NCBI GenBank assembly: GCA_934754975.1
Contig: CAKVKI010000100.1
Span: 1 to 9,023 of the forward strand
DNA length: 9,023 bases
Reading direction: 5' to 3'
DNA from: an uncultured Alistipes sp.
Lineage (GTDB): Bacteria; Bacteroidota; Bacteroidia; Bacteroidales; Rikenellaceae
The notes under the pieces are model-generated. The model saw nothing but the letters and a program-made list of their open reading frames with translations, was not told the DNA's origin and searched no databases. This document shows, in pieces, positions 1 to 6,646 of the stretch. Position numbers and translations under genes: made by a program. Position 1 is the first letter of the stretch; every line of letters starts with the position of its first letter.

Positions 1-604
1 GCACGGGGTTGTCGGGCAGGAAACGGCGGCTCAGCGACAGGGCGACAAGCCCGACGGGAATGTTCACGGCGAAGAGCCAAGGCCAGTGGGCGATGGAGAG
101 GATGCCTGCGGCGATGGTCGGGCCTGCGACCGACGACACGGCGACGACCGTGGCGTTGATGCCCAGCCCGCGTCCCAGCTGCGCCTTGGGGTAGATGATG
201 CGGATGAGCGTGGTGTTGACCGACGTGACGGCCGCGGCGCCGAAGCCCTGCATGACGCGCGCCAGCACCAGCGTGGCGAGCGACGAGGAGAGTGCGCAGC
301 CTACCGAAGCCACCGTGAAGAGCATCAGTCCGCCGATGTAGACTTTGCGGTAGCCGACCAGCTCGCCCAGCGCCGAGAACGACAGCAGCGAGACCATGAT
401 GGCCAGCTGGTAGGCGTTGACGATCCAGATCGAGTCGGCGGACGAAATTCCCAGCTCCTGTCCGATGGTCGGCAGGGCGATGTTGGCGATGGCGCTGTCC
501 AGCACCGACAGCCCGACGCCGAACGCCACGGCCAGGATGGCCCAGAGGCGGCGGGGCATCGGCAGTCCGTCCGCGGGCGGCGCTATGTAGGGAATGGTAC
601 TCAC
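1..604 (-). CDS. DHA2-family MFS drug-efflux transporter, N-terminal half (partial)
   Basis: Reading the minus strand from GTG at 604 gives 201 codons with no stop before the window edge, so the C-terminal half lies outside. The protein is a proton-driven multidrug exporter of the inner membrane (EmrB/QacA type, 14-helix DHA2 group) by family knowledge. Visible motifs are LDSAIANIALPTI (residues 35-47, motif D1 with Asp36), a motif A-like GELVGYRK (80-87), RVMQGFGAA (116-124, motif B Arg116), the antiporter motif C core with Gly161-Pro162, and WPWLFAVNIPVG (174-185), typical of the loop before helix 6. About six hydrophobic helices are present. The start is uncertain: GTG at 604 lies only a few bases from the predicted transcription start, while ATG at 559 (residue 16, MPRRLWA) would leave a normal leader and still precede helix 1. 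Substrate cannot be told from this half. Confidence 0.9.
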   Translation of the reverse strand, partial: MSTIPYIAPPADGLPMPRRLWAILAVAFGVGLSVLDSAIANIALPTIGQELGISSADSIWIVNAYQLAIMVSLLSFSALGELVGYRKVYIGGLMLFTVASVGCALSSSLATLVLARVMQGFGAAAVTSVNTTLIRIIYPKAQLGRGLGINATVVAVSSVAGPTIAAGILSIAHWPWLFAVNIPVGLVALSLSRRFLPDNPV

Positions 605-610
605 GGAGTG

Positions 611-642
611 CAAAGGTAATACATGCCGGGCGCAAATCAAAA
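611..642 (-). promoter_or_regulatory. Bacteroidetes promoter for the MFS transporter
   Basis: On the minus strand TTTTG (642-638) is followed after 19 nt by TACCTTTG (618-611). This matches the Bacteroidetes -33/-7 consensus TTTG and TAnnTTTG in both sequence and spacing. The predicted transcription start is near 607, directly upstream of the GTG at 604. It lies downstream of the S9 peptidase terminator, so the transporter is probably transcribed independently. Confidence 0.75.
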
Positions 643-675
643 CGGGATTCGGCCCCGCGCAGGTGTAAAATAACA

Positions 676-699
676 GAGACCCGGAAATTCCCGGGCCTC
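676..699 (-). terminator. Rho-independent terminator of the S9 peptidase operon
   Basis: On the minus strand GAGGCCCGG, loop GAATTT and CCGGGTCTC form a 9-bp stem with one G-U pair. TGTTATTTT follows, a moderate rather than ideal U-tract. The hairpin lies about 80 nt after the peptidase stop codon at 778 and before the MFS promoter, which is the expected place for an operon end. The rest of the 605-777 gap holds only the MFS promoter and AT-rich sequence. Confidence 0.65.
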
Positions 700-777
700 C
701 GTCTCACAACTATGAATTTGAACTTTTTACTTTAAAAACGGTGTGAAGTATGCTTATGGCTGGTTGTGATTTTCCGT

Positions 778-2709
778 TTATCTGCGGTCGCCCTCGGGCA
801 CGATCTCACCCTGAGGCTCGATGCCTTTGAGGTATTTGCCGAGGAATTTCTCCATCGAGCGGTAGAAGTCGAACCGGTTCTCCTCGTTGTGGAAGCCGTG
901 GCCTTCGTTGTCCTTGACCATGTAGTCCACATGCACGCCGCGGTTGCGCAGCGCTTCGACCATCTGGTTGCTCTCGTTGATGTTCACGCGGGGATCGTTG
1001 GCGCCCTGTACCACCAGCAGCGGGGTCTTGATGCGCTCGGCGTTGAGGGCCGGCGAATTCTCGCGCAGCATCTCGGCGTCCTTCTCGGGGTTGCCGACCA
1101 TCTCGTACATCATGTCGAGCATCGGTTTCCAGTAGGGCGGAATGGTCTGCAGGAACGAGAAGAGGTTCGATACGCCCACATAGTCGATGGCGCAGGCATA
1201 CAGGTCGGGATCCTTGACGATGCCCTGCAGCGTGGCGTAGCCTCCGTAACTGCCGCCGTAGATGGCGATCTTGGCGGGATCGGCGATGCCTTTGCCGATC
1301 AGCCAGTTCACGCCGTCCGTGATGTCGTCCTGCATGGTCTGGCCCCACTTGCCGTAGGCGATTTCGGTGAACTTGCGTCCGAAGCCCGTCGAACCGCGGA
1401 AGTTCATCTGCAGCACGGCATAGCCGCGGTTGGCGAGGAACTGCGCCTCGGGGTTGAAGCCCCAGTAATCGCGGGCCCACGGACCGCCGTGGGGATTCAC
1501 GACCACGGGCAGGTTTTTGGCGTTGTGCATCGTCTTGCCCACGGGCAGCGTCAGGTAACCCTCGATTTCCAGCCCGTCGCGCGAAGTGTAGTTGATGGGA
1601 ATCATTTCGGCCATCTGCTGCTCGTCGATCCACGGCGCGAGGTCGGCCAGCTTGGTCATCGTGTCGGCTTCGACGTCGTAGAGGTAATAAGTGCCCATCG
1701 TGCGGTCGCCGCCTGCGTAGACGATGTATTTGTCTTCGGCTTTGTTCGAGCCGGCGATGCCGATGGCATAGCCGCGCAGGTGCTTCTCCATGCGGCCGAA
1801 CATTTCGCCCGTCGCCTTGTCGAAGAAGTGGCGCGCAGTGCCTTTATGGCCGGTGTAGGAGACGCCGAGCAGTTTCTTCTGCGCGTCGCTGTACCAGATG
1901 TTGTCCAGGTCGTATTTGTCGTTTACGTAGAGCTGTTCGATCTCTTCGCACGTCGCGGGGTCCATCAGCACGAGGGCGACCTTGTCGCGTCCGAGGTTGG
2001 TGACGGCGTAAACCTGCTTGTTGTCGGGGGTGAAGGCGGCGAACGAGACGCTCTCCTTGAAGTTGGTCGTCAGCACGGGGCGGAAAGGCTCGGCTTCGGT
2101 TTCGCGGTAGCGGATCTGCGAATTGACGCCGTCCACGATGGCGTAAGCCACGCGCAGGCGGCCGTCGTGGTCGGTCTGCCAGCCCTGGATGTCGCCGGGA
2201 TTCTCGCACAGCATCGTCATTTCGCCCGTGTTGAGGTTCAGGCGGTAGGGGTCGAAAATCATCGGGTTGCGCTGGTTGGTGCCGATAATCATCAGCGAGT
2301 CGATCTCTTCCAGCGGGTCGATGATCTGCGTGCGGACGCCCGGGATGGCGGTGTAAGCCTTCGGGTCGCTGCCGTCGATGTTCACGCCGTAAAGCTGGTA
2401 GTTTTCGTCGCCGCCCGTATCCTTCAGGTAGAGGATGCGGTTGTTGCCGGCCCAGAAGTATCCGGCCAGGTCGCGCTCGGTCTCCGAGGTGATGCGCACC
2501 GCCTGTTTGCCGTCTACGGGCTGTATGAAGATGTTGCGGCGGCTTTCGTAAGGCGCCATGTAGGAGAAATAGCTGCCGTCGGGCGAAATCTGGTAGCCGG
2601 TCTTTTCCGAATTGCGGAAGAAGGTTTCCATCGGCAGCTCGGGGGCTGTCTTGGGAGCGCAGGAGGCGAGAACGGCCGCAGCTGCGATGAACAGGAATAA
2701 TTTTTTCAT
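778..2709 (-). CDS. S9-family (prolyl oligopeptidase clan) serine peptidase, lipoprotein
   Basis: This 643-residue protein probably hydrolyses peptides in the cell envelope, in the acylaminoacyl-peptidase/S9C style. The N-terminus MKKLFLFIAAAAVLASC is a lipoprotein signal with lipobox LASC, lipidated at Cys17. The residues after Cys17 (APKTAPE) lack the Asp-rich signal for surface export, so I infer periplasmic-side anchoring. Residues of about 30-360 are beta-propeller-like repeats. The catalytic alpha/beta-hydrolase domain follows, with HGGP (407-410, oxyanion region), GGSYGG with nucleophile Ser487, Asp572 in NDPR, and His604 in EGHGF. The triad is complete, so it should be active. The length fits bacterial S9 enzymes with short propellers. 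ATG at 2709 lies 4 nt after the stop of the upstream small membrane gene, so translation is probably coupled. Exact substrate (dipeptidyl versus acylaminoacyl versus oligopeptide release) cannot be decided from sequence alone. Confidence 0.93.
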   Translation of the reverse strand: MKKLFLFIAAAAVLASCAPKTAPELPMETFFRNSEKTGYQISPDGSYFSYMAPYESRRNIFIQPVDGKQAVRITSETERDLAGYFWAGNNRILYLKDTGGDENYQLYGVNIDGSDPKAYTAIPGVRTQIIDPLEEIDSLMIIGTNQRNPMIFDPYRLNLNTGEMTMLCENPGDIQGWQTDHDGRLRVAYAIVDGVNSQIRYRETEAEPFRPVLTTNFKESVSFAAFTPDNKQVYAVTNLGRDKVALVLMDPATCEEIEQLYVNDKYDLDNIWYSDAQKKLLGVSYTGHKGTARHFFDKATGEMFGRMEKHLRGYAIGIAGSNKAEDKYIVYAGGDRTMGTYYLYDVEADTMTKLADLAPWIDEQQMAEMIPINYTSRDGLEIEGYLTLPVGKTMHNAKNLPVVVNPHGGPWARDYWGFNPEAQFLANRGYAVLQMNFRGSTGFGRKFTEIAYGKWGQTMQDDITDGVNWLIGKGIADPAKIAIYGGSYGGYATLQGIVKDPDLYACAIDYVGVSNLFSFLQTIPPYWKPMLDMMYEMVGNPEKDAEMLRENSPALNAERIKTPLLVVQGANDPRVNINESNQMVEALRNRGVHVDYMVKDNEGHGFHNEENRFDFYRSMEKFLGKYLKGIEPQGEIVPEGDRR

Positions 2710-2713
2710 GGGG

Positions 2714-2917
2714 TTATTCGTTTGTGTTTTCGTTTTGCTTTTTGGTGCGCAGGGCGTCGCGCCAGATGCCGCAGACCGAAAGGATCAGCAGTACCAGCAG
2801 CGGCGTGTCGGAGATGTGCGACGCTTCGGGAAACAGGAGCCGGCCGGCTACGCAGAGCGCGAAAGCGGCTACGGCGATAAATACGGCCAGAATACGGATG
2901 ACTTTTTCGATTTCCAT
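2714..2917 (-). CDS. Small two-helix membrane protein, function unknown
   Basis: This 67-residue protein is the first gene of the operon with the S9 peptidase; its stop is 4 nt before the peptidase ATG. It starts MEIEKVIRI and has two hydrophobic stretches, about residues 6-29 and 39-54, joined by a short polar loop (PEASHISDT), then a basic and polar tail (RDALRTKKQNENTNE). The layout resembles small inner-membrane proteins with both ends in the cytoplasm. I do not recognise a family. It is likely real because a strong promoter sits just upstream, the start is 20-odd nt from the predicted transcript start, and the reading frame fills the gap to the peptidase. The frame 2706-2942 overlaps it but has no hydrophobic pattern and lies partly upstream of the promoter start. 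Confidence 0.75.
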   Translation of the reverse strand: MEIEKVIRILAVFIAVAAFALCVAGRLLFPEASHISDTPLLVLLILSVCGIWRDALRTKKQNENTNE

Positions 2918-2944
2918 AAGGTCTCTTTTTTAATTGCGACACTG

Positions 2945-2975
2945 CAAACTTACAAAAGAAATTTTGAAAAACAAA
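2945..2975 (-). promoter_or_regulatory. Bacteroidetes promoter for the small membrane protein-S9 peptidase operon
   Basis: On the minus strand TTTG (2975-2972) is followed after 19 nt by TAAGTTTG (2952-2945), an exact match to the -33/-7 consensus. The predicted transcription start is near 2941, giving a leader of about 24 nt to the ATG at 2917. The sequence upstream (2976-3004) is very AT-rich and includes a short palindrome AATAAA-A-TTTATT at 2974-2986, which could help polymerase binding. Confidence 0.8.
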
Positions 2976-3054
2976 TAAAATTTATTGTTTTTCGATAAAA
3001 ATTTTATGATAAGCGGGTTTGAAGACTTTGGCCGGCCGAAAATCGTAATGAAAA

Positions 3055-3072
3055 AAACGCCCGAAGGCGTTT
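3055..3072 (-). terminator. Rho-independent terminator of the prenyl synthase-U32 operon
   Basis: On the minus strand AAACGCC, loop TTCG and GGCGTTT are followed by more T residues (T-run to 3051). The stable UUCG tetraloop and immediate U-tract make this a strong terminator. It begins 35 nt beyond the U32 stop codon at 3107. Confidence 0.88.
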
Positions 3073-3106
3073 CCTTATATAATATATGTTGTCCGGCAGG
3101 CGGAAG

Positions 3107-4351
3107 TTATTCCGCATCGACGAATTTGTAGAGTTGGTCGCCGCGGCGGATCGTCCCTTCGGTGCGTATGGCGCACAGTGTTCCCTGAGCGACGGACGGG
3201 ACGGGCTTTCCGTCGGTGTCGTGCAGCTCGGCGAGCGTCTGTTCGGCGACGCCCGTGGTGGCGCCCATGAAGAATATCTCTTCGCCTACGGTCAGCGGAG
3301 CCGCTTCGACCAGCACTTCGGCCACCGATATCTTTTTGTAGAAGTTGGTCACCTTGCCTACATAGACCTTGCGCCGCGTGGCTGCCGATCCGTAATGTTC
3401 GCTGTGTTCGGCGACGGGCCGTCCGGCGTAGTAGCCTTCCCAGAATCCGCGGTTGAAAACCGTGGCGAGCCGCTCTTTCAGTCCGGCGGCCAGTTCGGGC
3501 GTGTATGTCCCGGCTTCGATGGCGCGCAGCGCCTCGTCGTAACACTCCACCACGCGCTTTACGTATTCGGCGCCCCGCGCCCGGCCCTCGATCTTCAGCA
3601 CCCGGACGCCCGCGCCGATGAATTTGTCGAGAAAATCGACCGTGCAGAGGTCTTTGGGCGAGAGTACATAGCGGCCGTCCACGTCCAGCGCCGCGCCGGT
3701 CTCCTTGTCGGTGACGGTGTATTTGCGGCGGCACAGCTGGCGGCATGCGCCGCGGTTGGCCGAACAGTTGGTCTCGTAGAGCGACAGATAGCATTTGCCC
3801 GAAACCGACATGCAGAGCGCGCCGTGGGCGAACATCTCGATTTCGACCAGTTCGCCGCGCGGTCCCCGGATGTCGTTCTCGGCGATCTCGCGGTGGATCT
3901 GCGCCACCTGTTCGAGCGTCAGCTCGCGGGCCAGCACCACCGTGTCGGCCCACTGCGAAAAGAATTTCACGGCTTCGGAGTTCGAGATGTTGCTCTGGGT
4001 CGAGATGTGGACCTCGACGCCGATGCGCCGTGCGTAAAGAATCGCCGCGAAATCGGTGGCGATGACGGCGTCGATGCCCTCGGCCTTGGCGCGGTCGATC
4101 ACCTCGTGAACGGTCCGCAGTTCGTCTTCATAGACGATGGTATTGACTGTCAGGTAGGTTTTTACGCCTGCGGCGTGCGCCGTGGCGACGATCCTGGCCA
4201 GGTCGTCGAGCGTGAAATTGGCGGCCGACGCCGAGCGCATATTGAGCTTCCCGACGCCGAAGTAAACCGAATCGGCTCCGGCCTGAATGGCCGCCGCCAG
4301 CGATTCGTACGACCCCACGGGGGCCATGATCTCTATATCGGAACGTTGCAT
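3107..4351 (-). CDS. Peptidase U32-family Fe-S protein, probable tRNA (TrhP-like) hydroxylation enzyme
   Basis: The 414-residue protein begins IEIMAPVGSYESLAAAIQAGADSVYFG in spirit of the U32 N-terminal barrel (MAPVGS at 9-14, GADSVYFG at 25-32). The U32 signature region EMFAHGALC...SGKCYLS spans 172-190. Cysteines at 180, 187, 196, 203, 207 and 236 offer more than enough ligands for the [4Fe-4S] cluster seen in this family; 180, 187 and 203 are the best candidates. KIEGR at 253-257 is another family hallmark. Despite the name, characterised members mostly act in prephenate-dependent RNA hydroxylation (TrhP, RlhA) or oxygen-independent quinone hydroxylation (UbiU/UbiV), not proteolysis. TrhP-like 5-hydroxyuridine formation on tRNA is the default guess. 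It starts one base after the prenyl synthase stop, so the two are translated as one unit. Collagenase activity (PrtC-type annotation) should not be assumed. Confidence 0.88.
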   Translation of the reverse strand: MQRSDIEIMAPVGSYESLAAAIQAGADSVYFGVGKLNMRSASAANFTLDDLARIVATAHAAGVKTYLTVNTIVYEDELRTVHEVIDRAKAEGIDAVIATDFAAILYARRIGVEVHISTQSNISNSEAVKFFSQWADTVVLARELTLEQVAQIHREIAENDIRGPRGELVEIEMFAHGALCMSVSGKCYLSLYETNCSANRGACRQLCRRKYTVTDKETGAALDVDGRYVLSPKDLCTVDFLDKFIGAGVRVLKIEGRARGAEYVKRVVECYDEALRAIEAGTYTPELAAGLKERLATVFNRGFWEGYYAGRPVAEHSEHYGSAATRRKVYVGKVTNFYKKISVAEVLVEAAPLTVGEEIFFMGATTGVAEQTLAELHDTDGKPVPSVAQGTLCAIRTEGTIRRGDQLYKFVDAE

Positions 4352-4352
4352 A

Positions 4353-5324
4353 TCAGTTTTTGCGTCCTATCAGGCTTTCGGCGTATTCGCGGATGCGCTG
4401 CGTACGGGCCTTGTCCACCGACAGCGTGTCGAGGATCGAGAGCGCCCGTTCGAACCGCAGCGAGATCTGCTGCTCGGTCAGGCGCGGCACGTCGAGCCGG
4501 TCGTAAATGGATTTTACCGCGGCGATTTTTTCGGAATCCGACGACTGCGCGTCGAGATGGATCGAGCGGAGCGCTTCGCGCGTCGCTTCGTCGGCGCGGC
4601 TCATGGCCGTAATCATCAGGTAGGTCTGTTTGCCTTCGAGGATATCGCCGCCGATGGCTTTGCCCAGCCGGTCGTCGCCGTAGCTGTCCAGCAGGTCGTC
4701 CTGCAGTTGGAAAGCCAGTCCCAGTTCGATGGCGAAACGGCGCAGCTTGCGGCAGTCTTCCTCCGAAGCGCCGCCCAGCATGGCTCCGATGGTGACCGAT
4801 CCGGCCAGCAGCACCGAGGTCTTGAGTTCGATCATGTGCATGTATTCCACGACCGAGACCTTCGGTTTGCGTTCGAAATCCATGTCGTACTGCTGTCCTT
4901 CGCAGACTTCGAGCGCCATGGTGTTGAACGTGGCCAGTATCCGGGGCAGCAGCTCCGCGGGCACTTCGCTCAGCAGGCGGTAGGCGCAGATCATCATGGC
5001 GTCGCCCGAAAGGATCGCCACGCTCTGTCCCCACTTGGCGTAAACCGAGGGTTTGCCGCGGCGCACGGCGGCGTTGTCCATGATGTCGTCGTGCAGCAGC
5101 GTGAAGTTGTGGAACACCTCGACGGCGGCCGCAGCCGGCAGCGCCGCCTGAAACCGGTCGGTGAAAATGCCGTGTGCAAGCATCAGCAGCATCGGGCGCA
5201 GGCGTTTGCCGCCGCCCGCCAGCGAATAGCCGATCGGCGCGTAGAGACGCTCGGGTTCGGCCGGAAACTCGGTCTGGGCCAGGTAATTTTCGATTGCTAA
5301 GAGCAGTTGCTCGTTCGTTTGCAT
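4353..5324 (-). CDS. Short-chain polyprenyl diphosphate synthase (IspA-like)
   Basis: This 323-residue cytoplasmic enzyme condenses isopentenyl diphosphate with allylic diphosphates to build isoprenoid chains. Visible family motifs are GGGKRLRP (37-44, IPP binding), the first Asp-rich motif DDIMD (79-83) followed by RRG (88-90), KTS (168-170), FQLQDD...D (205-213) as the second Asp-rich motif, and GKAIGGDILEGKQT (221-234). All catalytic residues are intact. The first motif has no two-residue insertion, and Phe74 sits five residues before Asp79. In characterised archaeal-type enzymes that pattern limits the chain to about C20, so a C15-C20 product is more likely than a C35-C40 menaquinone tail; this is inference. 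Downstream U32 gene follows after one base. The promoter and an inverted repeat lie in the shared region with the divergent ROK kinase gene. Confidence 0.93.
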   Translation of the reverse strand: MQTNEQLLLAIENYLAQTEFPAEPERLYAPIGYSLAGGGKRLRPMLLMLAHGIFTDRFQAALPAAAAVEVFHNFTLLHDDIMDNAAVRRGKPSVYAKWGQSVAILSGDAMMICAYRLLSEVPAELLPRILATFNTMALEVCEGQQYDMDFERKPKVSVVEYMHMIELKTSVLLAGSVTIGAMLGGASEEDCRKLRRFAIELGLAFQLQDDLLDSYGDDRLGKAIGGDILEGKQTYLMITAMSRADEATREALRSIHLDAQSSDSEKIAAVKSIYDRLDVPRLTEQQISLRFERALSILDTLSVDKARTQRIREYAESLIGRKN

Positions 5325-5334
5325 AATTGTAATA

Positions 5335-5367
5335 CTACTTTTGGATCGGAATCTGTCCCAAAAGTAG
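5335..5367. repeat. 10-bp perfect inverted repeat, candidate operator
   Basis: CTACTTTTGG (5335-5344) and CCAAAAGTAG (5358-5367) are exact reverse complements separated by 13 nt. The right arm holds the -7 box of the minus-strand promoter. Only the left arm would lie in the predicted prenyl synthase leader, so an RNA hairpin in that transcript is unlikely and a DNA operator for a dimeric regulator is the better reading. Confidence 0.5.
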
Positions 5368-5390
5368 GAAAAAAGTTTGGAGTAGCCGAA
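5359..5390 (-). promoter_or_regulatory. Probable promoter of the prenyl synthase-U32 operon
   Basis: On the minus strand TACTTTTG (5366-5359) matches the -7 box. The best -33 candidate is TTCG (5390-5387) at 20 nt, a weak match. The predicted start near 5355 gives a leader of about 31 nt to the ATG at 5324. Its upstream half overlaps the divergent ROK promoter. Confidence 0.55.
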
Positions 5391-5406
5391 TTTTGGATTA
5401 ACTTTG
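5376..5406 (+). promoter_or_regulatory. Bacteroidetes promoter of the ROK kinase gene
   Basis: TTTG (5376-5379) is followed after 19 nt by TAACTTTG (5399-5406), an exact consensus match. The predicted start near 5410 leaves a leader of about 34 nt to the ATG at 5444. The promoter shares 5376-5390 with the minus-strand prenyl synthase promoter. Confidence 0.8.
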
Positions 5407-5443
5407 ACCTGATAACTGCTAACTTTTTTAATCCGGACATACT

Positions 5444-6448
5444 ATGAAAAAACTCGCAATCGGCGTGGATATCGGCGGCATCAACACCGCTTTCGGCCTT
5501 GTCGATGAGAACGGCGACCTCTATGCCGAATCGGTCGTTTCGACCAAAAAATACCCCCATGTAGACGATTATCCGGCTTATGTCGAAGATTTGTGCCAGG
5601 CGATGCATGCCCTGGCCGACAGCCTTTCCTTCGAATACGAACTGACGGGCATCGGCATCGGCGCCCCCAACGCCAATTTCCACAAAGGTACGGTCGAAAG
5701 TCCCGCCAACCTCTGGAAATTCCGCGAGGGCGACCCCAATCCCGACGAGAGCCGCCGTCTCTTCCCGCTGGCGGAAGATATCCGCAACTGTTTCGGCGGC
5801 GTGAAAGTGCTGGTGACCAACGACGCCAATGCGGCGACGATCGGCGAGATGATTTACGGCAACGCCAAAGGCATGCGCGACTTCGTGATGATTACGCTCG
5901 GCACGGGACTCGGTTCGGGTTTCGTGGCCAACGGCCAGATGATTTACGGACATGACGGTTTTGCCGGCGAGTTCGGCCACATCATCGTCGAGCGCAACGG
6001 CCGCGAATGCGGCTGCGGGCGCAGGGGGTGTCTGGAGACCTATGTTTCGGCGACGGGTATCAAGCGCACGGCTTTCGAACTGATGGCGACGATGACGGCG
6101 CCGAGCAAACTGCGCGACATCGCCTTTGCGGACTTCGATGCGTCGATGATCTCGGCCGCGGCGGAGCAGGGCGATCCGGTGGCGCAGGAGGCTTTCCGCT
6201 ACACGGGCGAGATGCTGGGCCGCGCACTGGCCGACGTGGTGACGGTTACCTCTCCCGAAGCGATTTTCCTCTTCGGCGGTCTGTCGAAAGCCGGCAGGCT
6301 GATCTTCGAGCCTACGCAGTGGTACATGGAAGAGAACATGCTCTTCGTATTCAAGAACAAGGTCAAGCTGCTTCCGAGCGGCATTCAGGGCAAGAACGCC
6401 GCTATCCTCGGCGCTTCGGCCCTGATCTGGCAGGAAGAGAGCAAATAG
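5444..6448 (+). CDS. ROK-family sugar kinase, probable glucokinase
   Basis: This 334-residue cytoplasmic enzyme should phosphorylate a hexose with ATP at the entry to glycolysis. The N-terminal phosphate-binding motif is IGVDIGGINTAFGLVD (6-21, Asp9). TNDANA (125-130) supplies catalytic base Asp127, and LGTGLGSG (152-159) is the second phosphate loop. The ROK signature follows: GEFGHI (175-180) with Glu176 and His179, then CGCGRRGCLE (189-198). His179, Cys189, Cys191 and Cys196 form the usual structural zinc site, and Glu198 completes the sugar-binding set. There is no N-terminal helix-turn-helix, so it is a kinase, not a ROK repressor. ATG at 5444 is the only sensible start and lies about 34 nt after its promoter. 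It stands alone on the plus strand, with its own promoter and terminator. Glucose is the likeliest substrate, but fructose, mannose or N-acetyl sugars cannot be excluded. Confidence 0.92.
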   Translation: MKKLAIGVDIGGINTAFGLVDENGDLYAESVVSTKKYPHVDDYPAYVEDLCQAMHALADSLSFEYELTGIGIGAPNANFHKGTVESPANLWKFREGDPNPDESRRLFPLAEDIRNCFGGVKVLVTNDANAATIGEMIYGNAKGMRDFVMITLGTGLGSGFVANGQMIYGHDGFAGEFGHIIVERNGRECGCGRRGCLETYVSATGIKRTAFELMATMTAPSKLRDIAFADFDASMISAAAEQGDPVAQEAFRYTGEMLGRALADVVTVTSPEAIFLFGGLSKAGRLIFEPTQWYMEENMLFVFKNKVKLLPSGIQGKNAAILGASALIWQEESK

Positions 6449-6474
6449 ATCGGATTCACCGGTCCGGTCCGATC
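6448..6474. repeat. Inverted repeat directly after the ROK stop codon
   Basis: GATCGGA (6448-6454) and TCCGATC (6468-6474) are exact reverse complements, with a GC-rich loop containing ACCGGTCCGGT. It could form a hairpin at the 3' end of the ROK transcript, perhaps protecting it from exonucleases. It has no U-tract, so it is not itself a terminator. Confidence 0.4.
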
Positions 6475-6519
6475 CGTTCTGTTTCGCTCCGGTTCGGGCC
6501 GGCGGTTTCCGGGTGTAAG

Positions 6520-6547
6520 GGAGAAGTCTGCGGACTTCTCCTTTTTT
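6520..6547 (+). terminator. Rho-independent terminator of the ROK kinase gene
   Basis: GGAGAAGTC (6520-6528), loop TGCG and GACTTCTCC (6533-6541) form a perfect 9-bp stem, followed by six T residues (6542-6547). It lies 71 nt after the stop codon. Between here and the minus-strand terminator at 6647 I see only low-complexity GC-rich sequence with a run of nine C (6603-6611). Confidence 0.92.
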
Positions 6548-6646
6548 ATTTACAGGCCCGTTCTTCGGCCTCCGGCCTCAGCCGTATCCTCTCCTTTCGC
6601 TGCCCCCCCCCGGTTCCTTCCGGCGGGACGGCCGCTGCTGAAAATA

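Noticed and set aside
86..619. 177-codon plus-strand frame at the left edge
   Set aside because: It is antisense to the MFS transporter, whose minus-strand translation carries motifs A, B, C and D1 and clear membrane helices.
766..2700. 644-codon open frame on the plus strand covering the whole S9 peptidase gene
   Set aside because: It is antisense to a gene with a complete catalytic triad, has no recognisable motif, and is low in complexity (Val, Ala, His, Asp, Gly). Stop-free antisense frames are expected from the GC-rich codon use seen here.
3086..4612. 508-codon plus-strand frame across the U32 gene and the end of the prenyl synthase
   Set aside because: It is antisense to two clear genes, crosses their junction and the U32 stop, and its translation has no domain. 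The same holds for the plus-strand frame at 4287-5300.
5297..5980. 227-codon minus-strand frame opposite the ROK kinase
   Set aside because: It is antisense to intact ROK motifs, overlaps the prenyl synthase start and the divergent promoters, and has no family features.
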